From: Thermoguttaceae bacterium
GTDB lineage: Bacteria > Planctomycetota > Planctomycetia > Pirellulales > Thermoguttaceae
Reading direction: 5' to 3'
Length of the DNA: 63,315 nt
Assembly (NCBI GenBank): GCA_017454585.1
Contig: JAFTCU010000088.1
Span: 1-63,315, forward strand
The notes under the pieces were generated by a model. That model was not told the DNA's origin. It did not search any database and was given only the letters and a program-made list of their open reading frames with translations. This document shows, piece after piece, positions 48,233 to 58,002 of the stretch (position 1 is its first letter; every line of letters begins with the position of its first letter). The position numbers and the translations under genes are program-made.

Positions 48233-50974
48233 ATGCGTCAATTCAAAAAATCTTCTTTATGGGCCTTTGCGTTGATTTCGGCCTTGCTGGCCGGGAACGC
48301 TTTTGCGGCGGATGTAACGCTAAACAGTTCGTACAACACGAGCGGCTACACGTGGGGCACCGCCGGCGAGACACTGAACGTCACGCTGGACTCCACCGAC
48401 AAATTCGCCGGGACGCTTACGATCACGGCCGGGACCGCCAAATTCGCCTCGAACTACGCCACGAACACGCTCGGCTCCGGCGCGAATGTCGTCCTTGGGG
48501 AAGGCGTAACGTTCGACATTAATGGCGCATACCTGAACCCAGCCTCGATCTCAACGACCGGCGCCGCGACAATCACCACCTCGGTCCAGAACACCCAGAA
48601 CGGCATTTACACGATCTCCTCTCTCGGCGGTGACCTGACGATCGACACGCCCACCCGCTACTGCATCACCGGCGCGGTGAACGCCAGCGGCTACGAAATC
48701 TACAAAACCGGCGCGAATGAAATGGTCGTGAAGTCGAACATTTCCAACCTCAAGGCGCTGCACATCAACGCAGGAACCTGGGCGGTTGAGGCCAACGTGA
48801 CCGGCTTTGGAGCCGGCGACATTTACCTGGAATCGGGCGGCAGAATGAAGCTCTGGGGCACGGGCCGCAACGTAACATTCAGTACACTTCACCACAAGGG
48901 CGGGACGATCGATTGGTACTCAGACGGCTCCGGCGCGCAGACAATCAACGGAAATATTAGTATCGAGGTGGATAGTGCGGCGTGCCGGGTCTCATCCACC
49001 CTGACGTTCACCGGAAGCATCTCGGGCGAAGGCAAAACGATCGTTCACTCCGCATACATCAACCCCGGAGGCAACGGAGACGGAAAGCCGCAAACCGGGC
49101 ACTGGATCTTCAAAGGAACGTCCGCCGAGGCCAAAGGGGTCACGAATGTGGCGAATTTCAACCTTACGACGCGCGATTCCGAAATCATTCTGAGTGATTA
49201 CTCCGAGTGGAACATTTCCAACGCCGTCACGGGCCAGAGCCCCGGCCACATTTTGACCGTCGGCCCAAACGCCTCGCTGACCGCCGCCTCGATCTCCGGC
49301 ATTCAGACCCTCACGCTGAACGGAACGACCGCCCTGGGAACCGTCGCGATGAACCAGCCCGACAGCTCGCTGACCATCGGGACCGCCACGGAAGTCGGCG
49401 CGCTGAGCTTCACCCAGAACACGGCACTGGAGACTAACGCGAACCTTACGACGACTGGCGGGACCAGTATCGCGGAAGGCGTGACCGTCACGAAAAGCGG
49501 CGCAGGAACGTTCACCCTCGGCGGGAACCTGACCGGGAACGGGAACCTGATCATTCAGGGCGGCACGCTGACACAAACCGCCGGCTCCAGCAAATTCAAC
49601 TCGTTCACCGGCCAGATCACCCTCGGGAGCGGCTCGACGCTGGACCTCAACGGTCAGCAGGCGTACTCCTGCCCCGCGATCATCTGCGAGGACGGTTCCT
49701 CGGTCGTGAACAATCTCGGCAACAGCGCGGTTTACTGGCAGGGCGCGAATCTGAAAATCGCTGACGGGGCAAACGTCACCCTCGGCGGCAACCAGCGCAT
49801 GGGCGTCAAGTTCGACGGCGAGACCGGAAACGGCGGGACGATTAATATCACAAACACGAACTACCTCTTCCTGAACACCAAGCTGGAAAACGCGACCGTG
49901 AACGTGACCGGGACCCTCGGAATCGAAGGCGCCACCACGCTGACCGGCTCGGCTGGCAAGGAGCTTTACCTCAACTTCGACGGCGGAAAACTCAATTCCT
50001 GGACCGGGACCGGCACGTACACGCTGAACCCGACCGCCACGACCGTCAAGAGCGGCGGCGCGACGTTCAACGGTAACGGAAACATCATTCTGAAGAATCC
50101 CGTGACGCTCGAAGGAACGCTGAATCTGAACCTTCCGCAGTTCACCAGCACGGACCTCTATCTCGCCACGTTCGCCTTTGACGGGAAAGTCACCGGCGAA
50201 AACGAAATCATCTCGGGCGGCGAAGGGATCGCGACATTCAACGCTGGCGCGGACGTTTCCAAACTGACGCTAAACAACGGCGGGATCGTCATCAAAGGCG
50301 GAACCTTCGAAGCGGACGAATTCGCCATTAATAAATCGTACGAAGTCAAAGAACTCAGCGGTGGCTCGTGGGAACGAGGCCTGATCGTGGACGGTGGCGA
50401 GCTCGTAAGCAACGAGTCCTTCACAAGCTCCGGCCAGACCGTTGCGATGAAAAGCGGCGCGATGACGCTCAAAGGAACCGTCACCGATGACGCAGCCTCC
50501 GGCTGGAAAATCGACGGCGGAACACTGACCCTGGACGATGGCGTGACCCTCAATGGAAAAGCCGAAATGGCCGAAGATGCCGCGCTGGTCGTGGGAACGG
50601 ACTCAACGAAAGCCTCGACGATTCAGATCGTTTCCAACGAAAGTGTGTTAAACGGGAGTTTCCTGTTTGACGTTTTCGCGGATGGGGCTTCCGATTTGGT
50701 CATCCTCGGAGACAATACAAAACTCGGAAATGCAACCCTTGTATTGAATTTAAGCGAGGGAACAAACCCGGATAATTTGGGTCTCGTGAAACTTTTCCAG
50801 AGCGGTGACTTTTCGGACGCGCTGATCTCCATCACGAATCCGGGCTGGAACTACCTGCTTCAAGACAATAGCTTGTTTGCTCAATACAACTCGGGGAGCG
50901 TACCTGAACCCGCTACTTGGATTTTGCTCATTTTGGGTTTGGGTCTTTTCCGGCTGCGCAAGAAACACGCCTGA
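48233..50974 (+). CDS. PEP-CTERM surface protein with autotransporter-like beta repeats
   Basis: 913 aa. A signal peptide (SLWAFALISALLAGNAFAAD) precedes about 850 residues rich in Gly, Thr, Asn and Ser with repeating strands such as LTLNGTTALGTV, resembling autotransporter-associated beta-helix repeats. The end is a full PEP-CTERM signal: VPEPATWILLILGLGLFRLRKKHA, comprising the PEP motif, a membrane helix and a basic tail, for sorting by exosortase. It probably forms an extracellular stalk or matrix protein. No catalytic domain is seen. A TTG at 48227 is possible but unlikely. Confidence 0.88.
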   Translation: MRQFKKSSLWAFALISALLAGNAFAADVTLNSSYNTSGYTWGTAGETLNVTLDSTDKFAGTLTITAGTAKFASNYATNTLGSGANVVLGEGVTFDINGAYLNPASISTTGAATITTSVQNTQNGIYTISSLGGDLTIDTPTRYCITGAVNASGYEIYKTGANEMVVKSNISNLKALHINAGTWAVEANVTGFGAGDIYLESGGRMKLWGTGRNVTFSTLHHKGGTIDWYSDGSGAQTINGNISIEVDSAACRVSSTLTFTGSISGEGKTIVHSAYINPGGNGDGKPQTGHWIFKGTSAEAKGVTNVANFNLTTRDSEIILSDYSEWNISNAVTGQSPGHILTVGPNASLTAASISGIQTLTLNGTTALGTVAMNQPDSSLTIGTATEVGALSFTQNTALETNANLTTTGGTSIAEGVTVTKSGAGTFTLGGNLTGNGNLIIQGGTLTQTAGSSKFNSFTGQITLGSGSTLDLNGQQAYSCPAIICEDGSSVVNNLGNSAVYWQGANLKIADGANVTLGGNQRMGVKFDGETGNGGTINITNTNYLFLNTKLENATVNVTGTLGIEGATTLTGSAGKELYLNFDGGKLNSWTGTGTYTLNPTATTVKSGGATFNGNGNIILKNPVTLEGTLNLNLPQFTSTDLYLATFAFDGKVTGENEIISGGEGIATFNAGADVSKLTLNNGGIVIKGGTFEADEFAINKSYEVKELSGGSWERGLIVDGGELVSNESFTSSGQTVAMKSGAMTLKGTVTDDAASGWKIDGGTLTLDDGVTLNGKAEMAEDAALVVGTDSTKASTIQIVSNESVLNGSFLFDVFADGASDLVILGDNTKLGNATLVLNLSEGTNPDNLGLVKLFQSGDFSDALISITNPGWNYLLQDNSLFAQYNSGSVPEPATWILLILGLGLFRLRKKHA

Positions 50975-50986
50975 ATCCCAACAGAG

Positions 50987-51025
50987 AGCGCGGTTCATTG
51001 AGAGGCCGCGCTTTGTTCTTTTTTC
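50987..51025 (+). terminator. Terminator of the PEP-CTERM gene
   Basis: AGCGCGG / CCGCGCT hairpin followed by a T-rich tract. Confidence 0.8.
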
Positions 51026-51068
51026 TCTCATTTTCTCTAAAATTTCCTCTTTTTTACCTTTTCCGCCC

Positions 51069-51096
51069 TTGCAAACTCCCGTAACTTTGGTAAAAT
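51069..51096 (+). promoter_or_regulatory. nadB promoter
   Basis: TTGCAA, 16-bp spacer, TAAAAT, 41 bp before the ATG at 51138. Confidence 0.55.
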
Positions 51097-51137
51097 AGAG
51101 AGCTAACATTTATTTTGGGTCCACTCAGGCATTTAAA

Positions 51138-52787
51138 ATGAATATAAACTCCCCGCGTTACTTAACCTCTTTCAATGTTCGAGAACTCCCGCATCGGTTC
51201 ACCGACATTTTAATCATAGGCTCTGGTCTGGCGGGTCTCCGGGCAGCGTTGGCGATTTCCAAAGATCAAAGCGTCACGATCCTGACCAAGCCGGATGACC
51301 TTTTGGCTTCCAACAGTGATCGCGCTCAGGGGGGAATTGCGTCCGTACTCGATCCAACCGATGATTTCAGTAAACATATCGCAGACACGTTAGTCGCCGG
51401 CGCAGAACTTTGTGACGAAAACGTTGTGACCCGCGTCGTAACGGAAGGCCCGAAGAGAATTCACGAGTTGATCGAGATGGGAACCCATTTCGATCTCCAG
51501 AAAGACGGCACCCTGGAACTCGGACGTGAGGGTGGGCACGGAATGAACCGCGTCGCACACGCTCACGGAGACGCGACTGGTCACGAACTGGTTCGTTCCA
51601 TGCTGGAAAACGTGAAAATGGCCCCGAACATTCGGATCCACAAACTTTGCTACGTGCTGGACCTTTTGACCTTTGAAGGCCGATGTGTTGGTGCGATCGT
51701 AAATGATTCCAACATCGGGCAGATGATCTACTGGGCCAGGCAGACGATCGTCGCGACAGGCGGAATAGGTCAGCTTTATCGTGAAACGACCAATTCGCCG
51801 ATTGCCACCGGGGACGGGATCGCCATGGCACTGCGGGCAGGCGCAAAAATCAAGGACATGGAGTTCGTGCAGTTTCACCCGACGGTTTTGTACGTCGCGG
51901 GAAGCAGCCGTTCTCTGATCACCGAAGCGATTCGCGGCGAGGGCGCGTTCCTCATCGACAAAAACGGCTACCGGTTCATGCCTGACTATGACGAGCGGGC
52001 GGAACTGGCCCCGCGTGACATCGTGAGCCGTTCCATCATCGCTCAGATGGTGAAAACCAATTCAACGACCGTTTTCCTGACACTCGCGCACAAGGACCCG
52101 GAGCTGATTATGCACCGATTCCCCGGGATCGCGGCCATCTGTGCGCATTTTGGGATCGACATCACCAAAGACCGTATCCCCGTCCGCCCTGGTGCGCACT
52201 ACATGATGGGCGGTATCGAGGTCGATATGGAGGGCCGCACGAATGTTCCGGGCCTCTGGGCGATCGGCGAAGCCTCCTGTACGGGTCTGCATGGGGCAAA
52301 CCGTTTGGCCTCGAACAGCCTTCTGGAAGCAATCGTTTACGGCGTGGCCGCAGGTGTTGGAGCCTCAGAAGCCGCCCGGGCGATTACAGACGAACAGCAC
52401 CTACGTGTTTTGCCAATTTCCAACCAGATAAAGACCCCGCGGAATCCAATGCTGCATCTTCAGGACATCAAAAACACTTTGAAGTCCGTCATGTGGCGCA
52501 ACGCCGGCGTGAAGCGGAACGCAGAACTCCTGACCGACGGGTTGGAGACGCTCTCCCAACTGAAACGTTTCATGCGCGGTGAGCAAATCGATTCGGAAGG
52601 CTGGGACCTCCAGAATATGCTGCAAATCGGCACAATTATTATGAACGCGGCCCTTCTGCGTGAGGAAACCCGAGGCGGTCACACACGCACGGAATTCCCG
52701 GACCGCCGCCCCGAGTGGCTCAAACACATCACATTCCAGCGCCAGGAAGATGGAAGTGTAACCGTAGAAACCAAAGAAAAAAATTGA
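51138..52787 (+). CDS. nadB: L-aspartate oxidase
   Basis: 549 aa. The FAD-binding dinucleotide motif is IIGSGLAGLRAALAI (residues about 25-39). NSDRAQGGIASVL, the GGHGMNRVAHAHGDATG active-site loop and RPGAHYMMGGIEVD, then LWAIGEASCTGLHGANRLASNSLLE follow the NadB/SdhA family. It oxidises L-aspartate to iminoaspartate, the first step of NAD synthesis. NadB is separated from succinate dehydrogenase by the context with rsfS and by its length. The gene is followed after 24 bp by rsfS, likely one operon. Confidence 0.93.
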   Translation: MNINSPRYLTSFNVRELPHRFTDILIIGSGLAGLRAALAISKDQSVTILTKPDDLLASNSDRAQGGIASVLDPTDDFSKHIADTLVAGAELCDENVVTRVVTEGPKRIHELIEMGTHFDLQKDGTLELGREGGHGMNRVAHAHGDATGHELVRSMLENVKMAPNIRIHKLCYVLDLLTFEGRCVGAIVNDSNIGQMIYWARQTIVATGGIGQLYRETTNSPIATGDGIAMALRAGAKIKDMEFVQFHPTVLYVAGSSRSLITEAIRGEGAFLIDKNGYRFMPDYDERAELAPRDIVSRSIIAQMVKTNSTTVFLTLAHKDPELIMHRFPGIAAICAHFGIDITKDRIPVRPGAHYMMGGIEVDMEGRTNVPGLWAIGEASCTGLHGANRLASNSLLEAIVYGVAAGVGASEAARAITDEQHLRVLPISNQIKTPRNPMLHLQDIKNTLKSVMWRNAGVKRNAELLTDGLETLSQLKRFMRGEQIDSEGWDLQNMLQIGTIIMNAALLREETRGGHTRTEFPDRRPEWLKHITFQRQEDGSVTVETKEKN

Positions 52788-52811
52788 AAACCATACCCGA
52801 GGAGAAGAATT

Positions 52812-53231
52812 ATGACTGAACCCAAACATAACCCGCTGGAAATGCCAAACATTATCCTGCCGCGGGATGGAGCCGAATCCCTGAAACGTGCCAAAATTGC
52901 CGCCCAGATCATCGCCGATAATCGCGGGACAGACATTGTGATCCTGGACCTGCGCAAATTGACCTACGCTTTTGATTATTTCGTCATTGCGACAGGAACG
53001 AGCAACCGACAGCTCCACGCCTTGAGCGATGCCATTGACGAGGTTTTTGAAAAGGATTTGCACGAAAAGAAAATCAGCACGGAAGGCTACCGCAACAGCC
53101 GATGGATTTTGTGCGACTACGGCGATGTGGTGATTCACTTGTTCGACGCGGAAACCCGTGATTTCTTCCGTCTCGAAGACCTTTGGGGCAGTGCCGAACG
53201 CATTGAATTTAAGCCCACCGAGATGGAATAA
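52812..53231 (+). CDS. rsfS: Ribosomal silencing factor RsfS
   Basis: 139 aa. AAQIIADNRGTDIVILDLRKL, FDYFVIATGTSNRQLHALSDAI, then WILCDYGDVVIHLFDAETRDFFRLEDLWG are the family signature. RsfS binds ribosomal protein L14 and blocks subunit joining when nutrients are scarce. The ribosome site GGAGAAG is clear. Confidence 0.95.
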   Translation: MTEPKHNPLEMPNIILPRDGAESLKRAKIAAQIIADNRGTDIVILDLRKLTYAFDYFVIATGTSNRQLHALSDAIDEVFEKDLHEKKISTEGYRNSRWILCDYGDVVIHLFDAETRDFFRLEDLWGSAERIEFKPTEME

Positions 53232-53270
53232 TCCTTAAACAAATTTCTGAACACGAAGTCATTTATTAAT

Positions 53271-53305
53271 AAGGGCCGCTTTTTGATGCGGCTCTTTCTT
53301 TTTCT
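53271..53305 (+). terminator. Terminator of nadB-rsfS
   Basis: AAGGGCCGC / GCGGCTCTT hairpin, 8-nt loop, then TTCTTTTTC. Confidence 0.85.
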
Positions 53306-53480
53306 TGTCGTTAAACTTAATGTAATCGATTTTTTTTGGAAAATCTGGAAAATTTTCCATAATCCATACATTTTAACTTTTATAACTAAAAATTTCTACC
53401 GATGATAGAAATACAAATTACCAATGGTTTGGTGTGTACCATTTTATACACATCAGTTTCATTCAAAAATGGTGACGAAT

Positions 53481-55373
53481 ATGCTCCGAAAAAAAACGTC
53501 ATGCAAGAAAACATCAGGGTTTCGCCCCTTTATTCGTGGGGCTGCTGTACTAAGTGCCATCATGTTTTTGGCTGTTGGCTGTAAAGTGGGACCTGATTAT
53601 GTTGGCCCCCCGACACCCCGAGTCCAGAATAACTGGAGCGAGGTGGCAAATGAAAAGAACAACGGTCAGGAAACGGTCATTCATAATGAACTTCCAGCGT
53701 TAGATGACTGGTGGAAGGTTTTCAACGACCCCACGATGGATCTCATTCTGAAGACCGTCAACGAGGAAAACCTTGACATTCAAATAGCCGCCCAGCGTAT
53801 CTATCAGGCGGAAATGGATTATCGCCGTGTACGCGGTGACCTGTTTCCTCGCCTTGGTACTGTTGCGACCTTTAACCGCAGTATGAATCCCGGCTCTCCT
53901 CACCAGTATAGTTCCGCCTGGAGTCTGGACTTTGGAAGCACTACCGCGAGCTGGGAAATTGACGTTTGCGGACAGATTCGACGCTACATCGAATCCTACG
54001 GTGCGGGCTGGCAGGCTACGGTCGAAGACCGTAATAATGTGAAGGTCCTGATCCTGGCTGAAACGGCTCGAACTTATATTTCCGCACGTTTGCATCAGGA
54101 ACTGGAACGAATTATCCAACAGGATATACGTGACCTTGAAACCTACCTCGAAAAAATTCGTGCCCGTCACGATGCCGGCGCGGACTGCAACGTGGAACTG
54201 GTTCAGGCGCAGGCCAACCTTGCGTCAGTTCAGGCGACTCTGCCGACCACTCAGGCACGGTATCTGGCCTGTACGACCCGACTCGCCTCATTGATGGGCG
54301 CAACTCCTGAGCGTGTTGAAGAAATTCTCAGTCGGGACCAGGGTATCATTCCGAATGCGCCAGACGCTTTGGCCGTCGGTATCCCCGCTGACATTTTGCG
54401 CCGCCGTCCCGATATTCGGGCACTGGAACGCAGAATCGCGCAGCAGACTGCCCTGGTTGGAGTTCAACAGGCGGAGCTTTACCCGAAATTCTATGTCGAT
54501 GGCGTTTTTGGCCTTCAGTCTGCAGAACTGGGTGATTTGTTCCGGTCCGAAAGTCTGACGGCAACGATTATGCCACGAATGTCATGGCGTATTTTTGAAT
54601 TCGGCCGTATTCGCGCCACAATCGCCAAACAGGAAAGCATCACGGAAGAAATGCGCCTCGAGTACCAGGCGGCAGTTTTGGAAGCCTCTGAGGAAATCAA
54701 CAATGCGATCACGGATTACGTCAAGTCGGAAGCCCGTTACGACGATCAGTTGGAAGCCGTTCGGAACTATGACGAGGCCCTCAAACTTTCTCTGGCACTG
54801 TATGAGGCCGGTAAACGTGAGTACATGGTGGTTCTGGACTCCCAGCGTCATTTGTTGGCAAACCGTCAGACTTTGGCGACAGTTCACGCCGAAATCGCTA
54901 CCAGTGTCGTGACTTTGTACGCTGCTCTCGGCGGCGGTTGGCAAGTGGCTCCAGAAGCGGCGTCCTCGCTGTCCTCTGAGTTCCTCCGTGCTGATTTTGT
55001 CCCGAACGAAGTCCTTGGTTCGATGATTCCTGGTGAGGAAATTAACCAGCAGGGACCGCTCTCTGGGCGTGCTGTTCCGGAAAACATTCACAAGAGTTCC
55101 ATCAAACAAAGCCATCCGATCACACTTCCACCGGAAGGACAGACCCAAATGCCTTCACGCAAAAAAAGCAACATTACGAATGCGCAGCCAATCAATGGTG
55201 ATGGGGAGGAAACCGGAAACGTCATTGACGCGGACAAGATCGATGGAATCCTGGATGATTTGAGTGAGTTCCCGATGCCAACACAAAAACGGAGTGTTAT
55301 CCGCAGCGCACCGGCGCCAGCAGAAGAAGCTGAAATCGACCCGCTGCTTGCTGGACTCACTAAAAAGAAGTAA
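53481..55373 (+). CDS. RND efflux outer-membrane lipoprotein (NodT family)
   Basis: About 630 aa from ATG 53481 (53469 possible; no clear ribosome site). The lipoprotein signal ends in SAIMFLAVGCKVGPDYVGP with lipobox Cys. Two OEP repeats follow: LDIQIAAQRIYQAEMDYRRVRGD with a long helical hairpin, then IRALERRIAQQTALVGVQQAELYPKFYVDG and a second hairpin, as in TolC/NodT channels. It should trimerise and span the outer membrane. The C-terminal 130 residues after ALGGGWQ are Pro/Lys-rich and absent from ordinary members. No pump genes lie beside it here. Confidence 0.88.
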   Translation: MLRKKTSCKKTSGFRPFIRGAAVLSAIMFLAVGCKVGPDYVGPPTPRVQNNWSEVANEKNNGQETVIHNELPALDDWWKVFNDPTMDLILKTVNEENLDIQIAAQRIYQAEMDYRRVRGDLFPRLGTVATFNRSMNPGSPHQYSSAWSLDFGSTTASWEIDVCGQIRRYIESYGAGWQATVEDRNNVKVLILAETARTYISARLHQELERIIQQDIRDLETYLEKIRARHDAGADCNVELVQAQANLASVQATLPTTQARYLACTTRLASLMGATPERVEEILSRDQGIIPNAPDALAVGIPADILRRRPDIRALERRIAQQTALVGVQQAELYPKFYVDGVFGLQSAELGDLFRSESLTATIMPRMSWRIFEFGRIRATIAKQESITEEMRLEYQAAVLEASEEINNAITDYVKSEARYDDQLEAVRNYDEALKLSLALYEAGKREYMVVLDSQRHLLANRQTLATVHAEIATSVVTLYAALGGGWQVAPEAASSLSSEFLRADFVPNEVLGSMIPGEEINQQGPLSGRAVPENIHKSSIKQSHPITLPPEGQTQMPSRKKSNITNAQPINGDGEETGNVIDADKIDGILDDLSEFPMPTQKRSVIRSAPAPAEEAEIDPLLAGLTKKK

Positions 55374-55397
55374 GTTTGAACAAACTTTAAAATTAAA

Positions 55398-55456
55398 AAT
55401 TTACCTGGTGAAGGAAGGCGAATCGGAGCCGCCCAATTTCATCAGGTAAATTTTTT
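55398..55456. terminator. Bidirectional terminator between convergent genes
   Basis: AAATTTACCTGGTGAA pairs with TTTCATCAGGTAAATTT around a 23-nt loop. T-runs flank it on both strands, serving the efflux gene and hisG. Confidence 0.8.
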
Positions 55457-55485
55457 ATCACAGCTTTATGTTAAAAGGAACATTT

Positions 55486-56358
55486 CTAACCGATGATTTT
55501 CGTGATGGGCATTTCAACGATCCCCTTCGCTCCCGCCTCAATAAGCCGCGGGATCAGGTCACGCACCGATGCAGACGGAACCACCGTATTGATAGCGACC
55601 CACGTCTCATCCACCAGATTGCTGATGGTCGGTTTCTGGAGCGCCGGCAGAATATCAATGACATTCAGAAGATTGCAACGCTCTACGTTCATGGCGAGGT
55701 AAACCTTTTCTTCAGCTTCCATCGCGCCCTGAAGCATCGTCACGATATTCATGATCTTCTTCTGCTTCCACGGATCGTTCCATGCATCGTGATTCGCGAT
55801 GAACCTTGTCGTGCTCTGAAGTACTTCATCCACAATACGCAGAGTATTCGCACGGAGTGAACTCCCTGTTTCGGTGACTTCCACGATCGCGTCGGCGAGC
55901 TTTGGCGGTTTCACTTCCGTGGCTCCCCAACTGAACTCAACCTTGGCAGAAACGCCGTTTTGAGCGAGGTAATTGGTCGTCAGATTCATGACTTCCGTCG
56001 CGATACGTTTTCCCTCAAGGTCTTTTACGGTCTGAACCGGCGAATCTTCAGGGACACAAAGGACCCAGCGAACCGGTCGGCGACTGACTTTCGAGAAAAC
56101 CAGCTCGGCGACTTCGTGAACGTCCGCACCAGTTTCCACGATCCAGTCGTAACCGGTCAAACCCGCATCCAAAACGCCATTTTCAACGTAACGGGCCATT
56201 TCCTGCGCACGGATCGACATACACTCGATTTCCAGATCGTCAATCGTCGGGTAATAGCTGCGAGTCTGGAACTTGATTTTCCAGCCGGCACGGGCGAACA
56301 ATTCAGCGGTCGCTTCCTGAAGACTTCCAGCCGGGATTCCTAATTTCAAAACGGGCAT
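55486..56358 (-). CDS. hisG: ATP phosphoribosyltransferase, long form
   Basis: 290 aa. [23 protein letters not shown] opens the catalytic part; [12 protein letters not shown] and [20 protein letters not shown] follow; [30 protein letters not shown] is the PRPP/product loop region. The C-terminal 75 residues ([24 protein letters not shown]) are the HisG_C regulatory domain, so this is the long, histidine-feedback form. First step of histidine synthesis. It follows hisI on the same strand by 74 bp. Confidence 0.95.
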   Translation of the reverse strand: MPVLKLGIPAGSLQEATAELFARAGWKIKFQTRSYYPTIDDLEIECMSIRAQEMARYVENGVLDAGLTGYDWIVETGADVHEVAELVFSKVSRRPVRWVLCVPEDSPVQTVKDLEGKRIATEVMNLTTNYLAQNGVSAKVEFSWGATEVKPPKLADAIVEVTETGSSLRANTLRIVDEVLQSTTRFIANHDAWNDPWKQKKIMNIVTMLQGAMEAEEKVYLAMNVERCNLLNVIDILPALQKPTISNLVDETWVAINTVVPSASVRDLIPRLIEAGAKGIVEMPITKIIG

Positions 56359-56432
56359 TTTTTCCTCTTTTCTTTTTCTCGTTATCTGTTTTCAGTTCCT
56401 CAATTCCCAACTGAAAACTGAGAACTGACAAC

Positions 56433-56834
56433 TTATTTCTTTCCGTACACCTTGGACGGGTCAAAAACGCGCTCGCCGTCAATGGTAAATGTCTGATCTG
56501 CCGGATTCACTTTGCGGAAGAAGCAGCTCTCGTAACCTTCGTGACAGGCGGAACCGCCGATCTGTTCGACCTTGAGCAAAAGCGCATCTCGGTCGCAGTC
56601 GATGAAAATTTCTTTCACGATTTGAACGTTTCCGCTTTCCTCACCTTTCCGCCAGAGTTTCTGCCGGCTGCGGCTGAAGTACACTGCGCGACCCGTGGCG
56701 AGGGTTTCGTCGTAGCTTTCTTCGTTCATATATGCCAGCATGAGGACCTTTCCGGTAGCGGCGTCCTGCACAACTGTAGTCAACAGCCCGCCACATTTCG
56801 CAAAATCCGGGCGAATAGTGTTGATTTCTGACAT
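56433..56834 (-). CDS. hisI: Phosphoribosyl-AMP cyclohydrolase
   Basis: 133 aa. [38 protein letters not shown] is the hallmark segment; [28 protein letters not shown] holds the metal-binding Asp and Cys residues. Stand-alone HisI without a HisE part. Third step of histidine synthesis. GAGGT lies before the ATG. Confidence 0.95.
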   Translation of the reverse strand: MSEINTIRPDFAKCGGLLTTVVQDAATGKVLMLAYMNEESYDETLATGRAVYFSRSRQKLWRKGEESGNVQIVKEIFIDCDRDALLLKVEQIGGSACHEGYESCFFRKVNPADQTFTIDGERVFDPSKVYGKK

Positions 56835-56879
56835 GGTTTTACCTCAAAGAATCTGAACCAGTAATAATATCTTTTTTGT

Positions 56880-56888
56880 ATTATACCA
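56880..56888 (-). promoter_or_regulatory. Extended -10 promoter of hisI-hisG
   Basis: TGGTATAAT on the minus strand about 46 bp before the hisI start; no clear -35. Confidence 0.55.
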
Positions 56889-56972
56889 TATTTCCTGTTT
56901 TTTGTTAGGGGTAGGGGGAGATTTTCGGAGGATTTTTTCAGAATTTGAGAAAGCGAATCCCTCCGGCATCAA

Positions 56973-57003
56973 GAAAAAGGGCCTCACCATAAGCAAGGCC
57001 CTC
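56973..57003 (-). terminator. Terminator of the TylF-like gene
   Basis: On the minus strand AGGGCCT, 11-nt loop, AGGCCCT, then TTTTC. Confidence 0.75.
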
Positions 57004-57022
57004 TCTTTCATTCAGTTCAGAA

Positions 57023-57760
57023 TTACGGTTTGATGATCATACACTGAGTCGTCGGCAGTTCCACCATAACCGCATCCGGCGTTTCTTCGATGAACTCGTA
57101 AATCGCTTTGCGGACTCCGGCGAGAATCGAGAAGTCGTGGGAAACGATAATTCCACCCGGGATCATACGAGGATACAAATAACGGATCCCGGCGAGCGTT
57201 CCTTCATAAAGGTCCACGTCGATATGAGCGAAAGCGAATTTTTCATTTTCCGGGATCACTCCCTGTGCCGAATCCGGGAAAAAACCTTTCACAAATTCCA
57301 CATTGGGGAAATCCTTCAGGAACTCTCTGACCGACTCCAGCGAGCAGGTGTACTGATGGACACGATGGACTCCACGGTCATTCGCATGATCTTTAGGCAA
57401 ACCTTCATACGTATCACATACATAGAGTTTCTTGTCGCCTTTTTCCTGACAGATCAATCGGGCAGAACAACCCTGGAACGTTCCGATCTCGATAAAAGCC
57501 CCTTCTTTCTTTGCAAAACCTCGCGCAAGAGAAAGAATATTGAAGTTTTCATCACCGGTCAGAAGTGAACTGCGTTTCCAGCGAACTCTGCGGATGCTCC
57601 GAACATCATTCGGGATTTTATGTCCGCCCATGATTTGGAGCTGGAAAAAAGAAAGGATTTGAATTCCAATTTTCTCGACGATTCCACCTCCCAGAAAACG
57701 GGCAATTCTGGGATGATGAATCAGATTATTACGGCTGTCCCCGTATTTTTCTGCAGTCAT
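57023..57760 (-). CDS. TylF/MycF-like SAM-dependent O-methyltransferase
   Basis: 245 aa from ATG 57760. FIEIGTFQGCSARLIC is the SAM-binding GxxxG motif (near residue 90). LYVCDTYEGLP is motif II with its acidic residue. FAHIDVDLYEGTLAGIRYLYPRMIPGGIIVSHDFS carries the metal-binding Asp residues of the TylF/macrocin O-methyltransferase family. Family members methylate sugar hydroxyls, often in surface glycans or antibiotics. A TTG at 57775 is possible. It stands alone with its own terminator. Confidence 0.85.
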   Translation of the reverse strand: MTAEKYGDSRNNLIHHPRIARFLGGGIVEKIGIQILSFFQLQIMGGHKIPNDVRSIRRVRWKRSSLLTGDENFNILSLARGFAKKEGAFIEIGTFQGCSARLICQEKGDKKLYVCDTYEGLPKDHANDRGVHRVHQYTCSLESVREFLKDFPNVEFVKGFFPDSAQGVIPENEKFAFAHIDVDLYEGTLAGIRYLYPRMIPGGIIVSHDFSILAGVRKAIYEFIEETPDAVMVELPTTQCMIIKP

Positions 57761-57908
57761 AAATTCACCACGCAAGGTTAAGCAATGCGTATTTTAAGCG
57801 CTTTGGGCAATTTAGAGATTGCAGATATTAATATTCAATGAGGTTAATCACGCCCTAAATTCTCCAAATTACAAGAGGGGGCAAGAAATAAAAAGTTCAA
57901 ATTCGCTC

Positions 57909-57937
57909 TTGCTCTCACTTGTCAAATTTGATATAAA
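57909..57937 (+). promoter_or_regulatory. Promoter of the hydrolase-like/flagellar operon
   Basis: TTGCTC, 17-bp spacer, TATAAA, 65 bp before the ATG at 58003. Confidence 0.5.
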
Positions 57938-58002
57938 CTCTTTATCGGATTTTCGAATTTAAACCACACATTTTTTCTTTCAGGACATAAAATCGATTTA
58001 TA

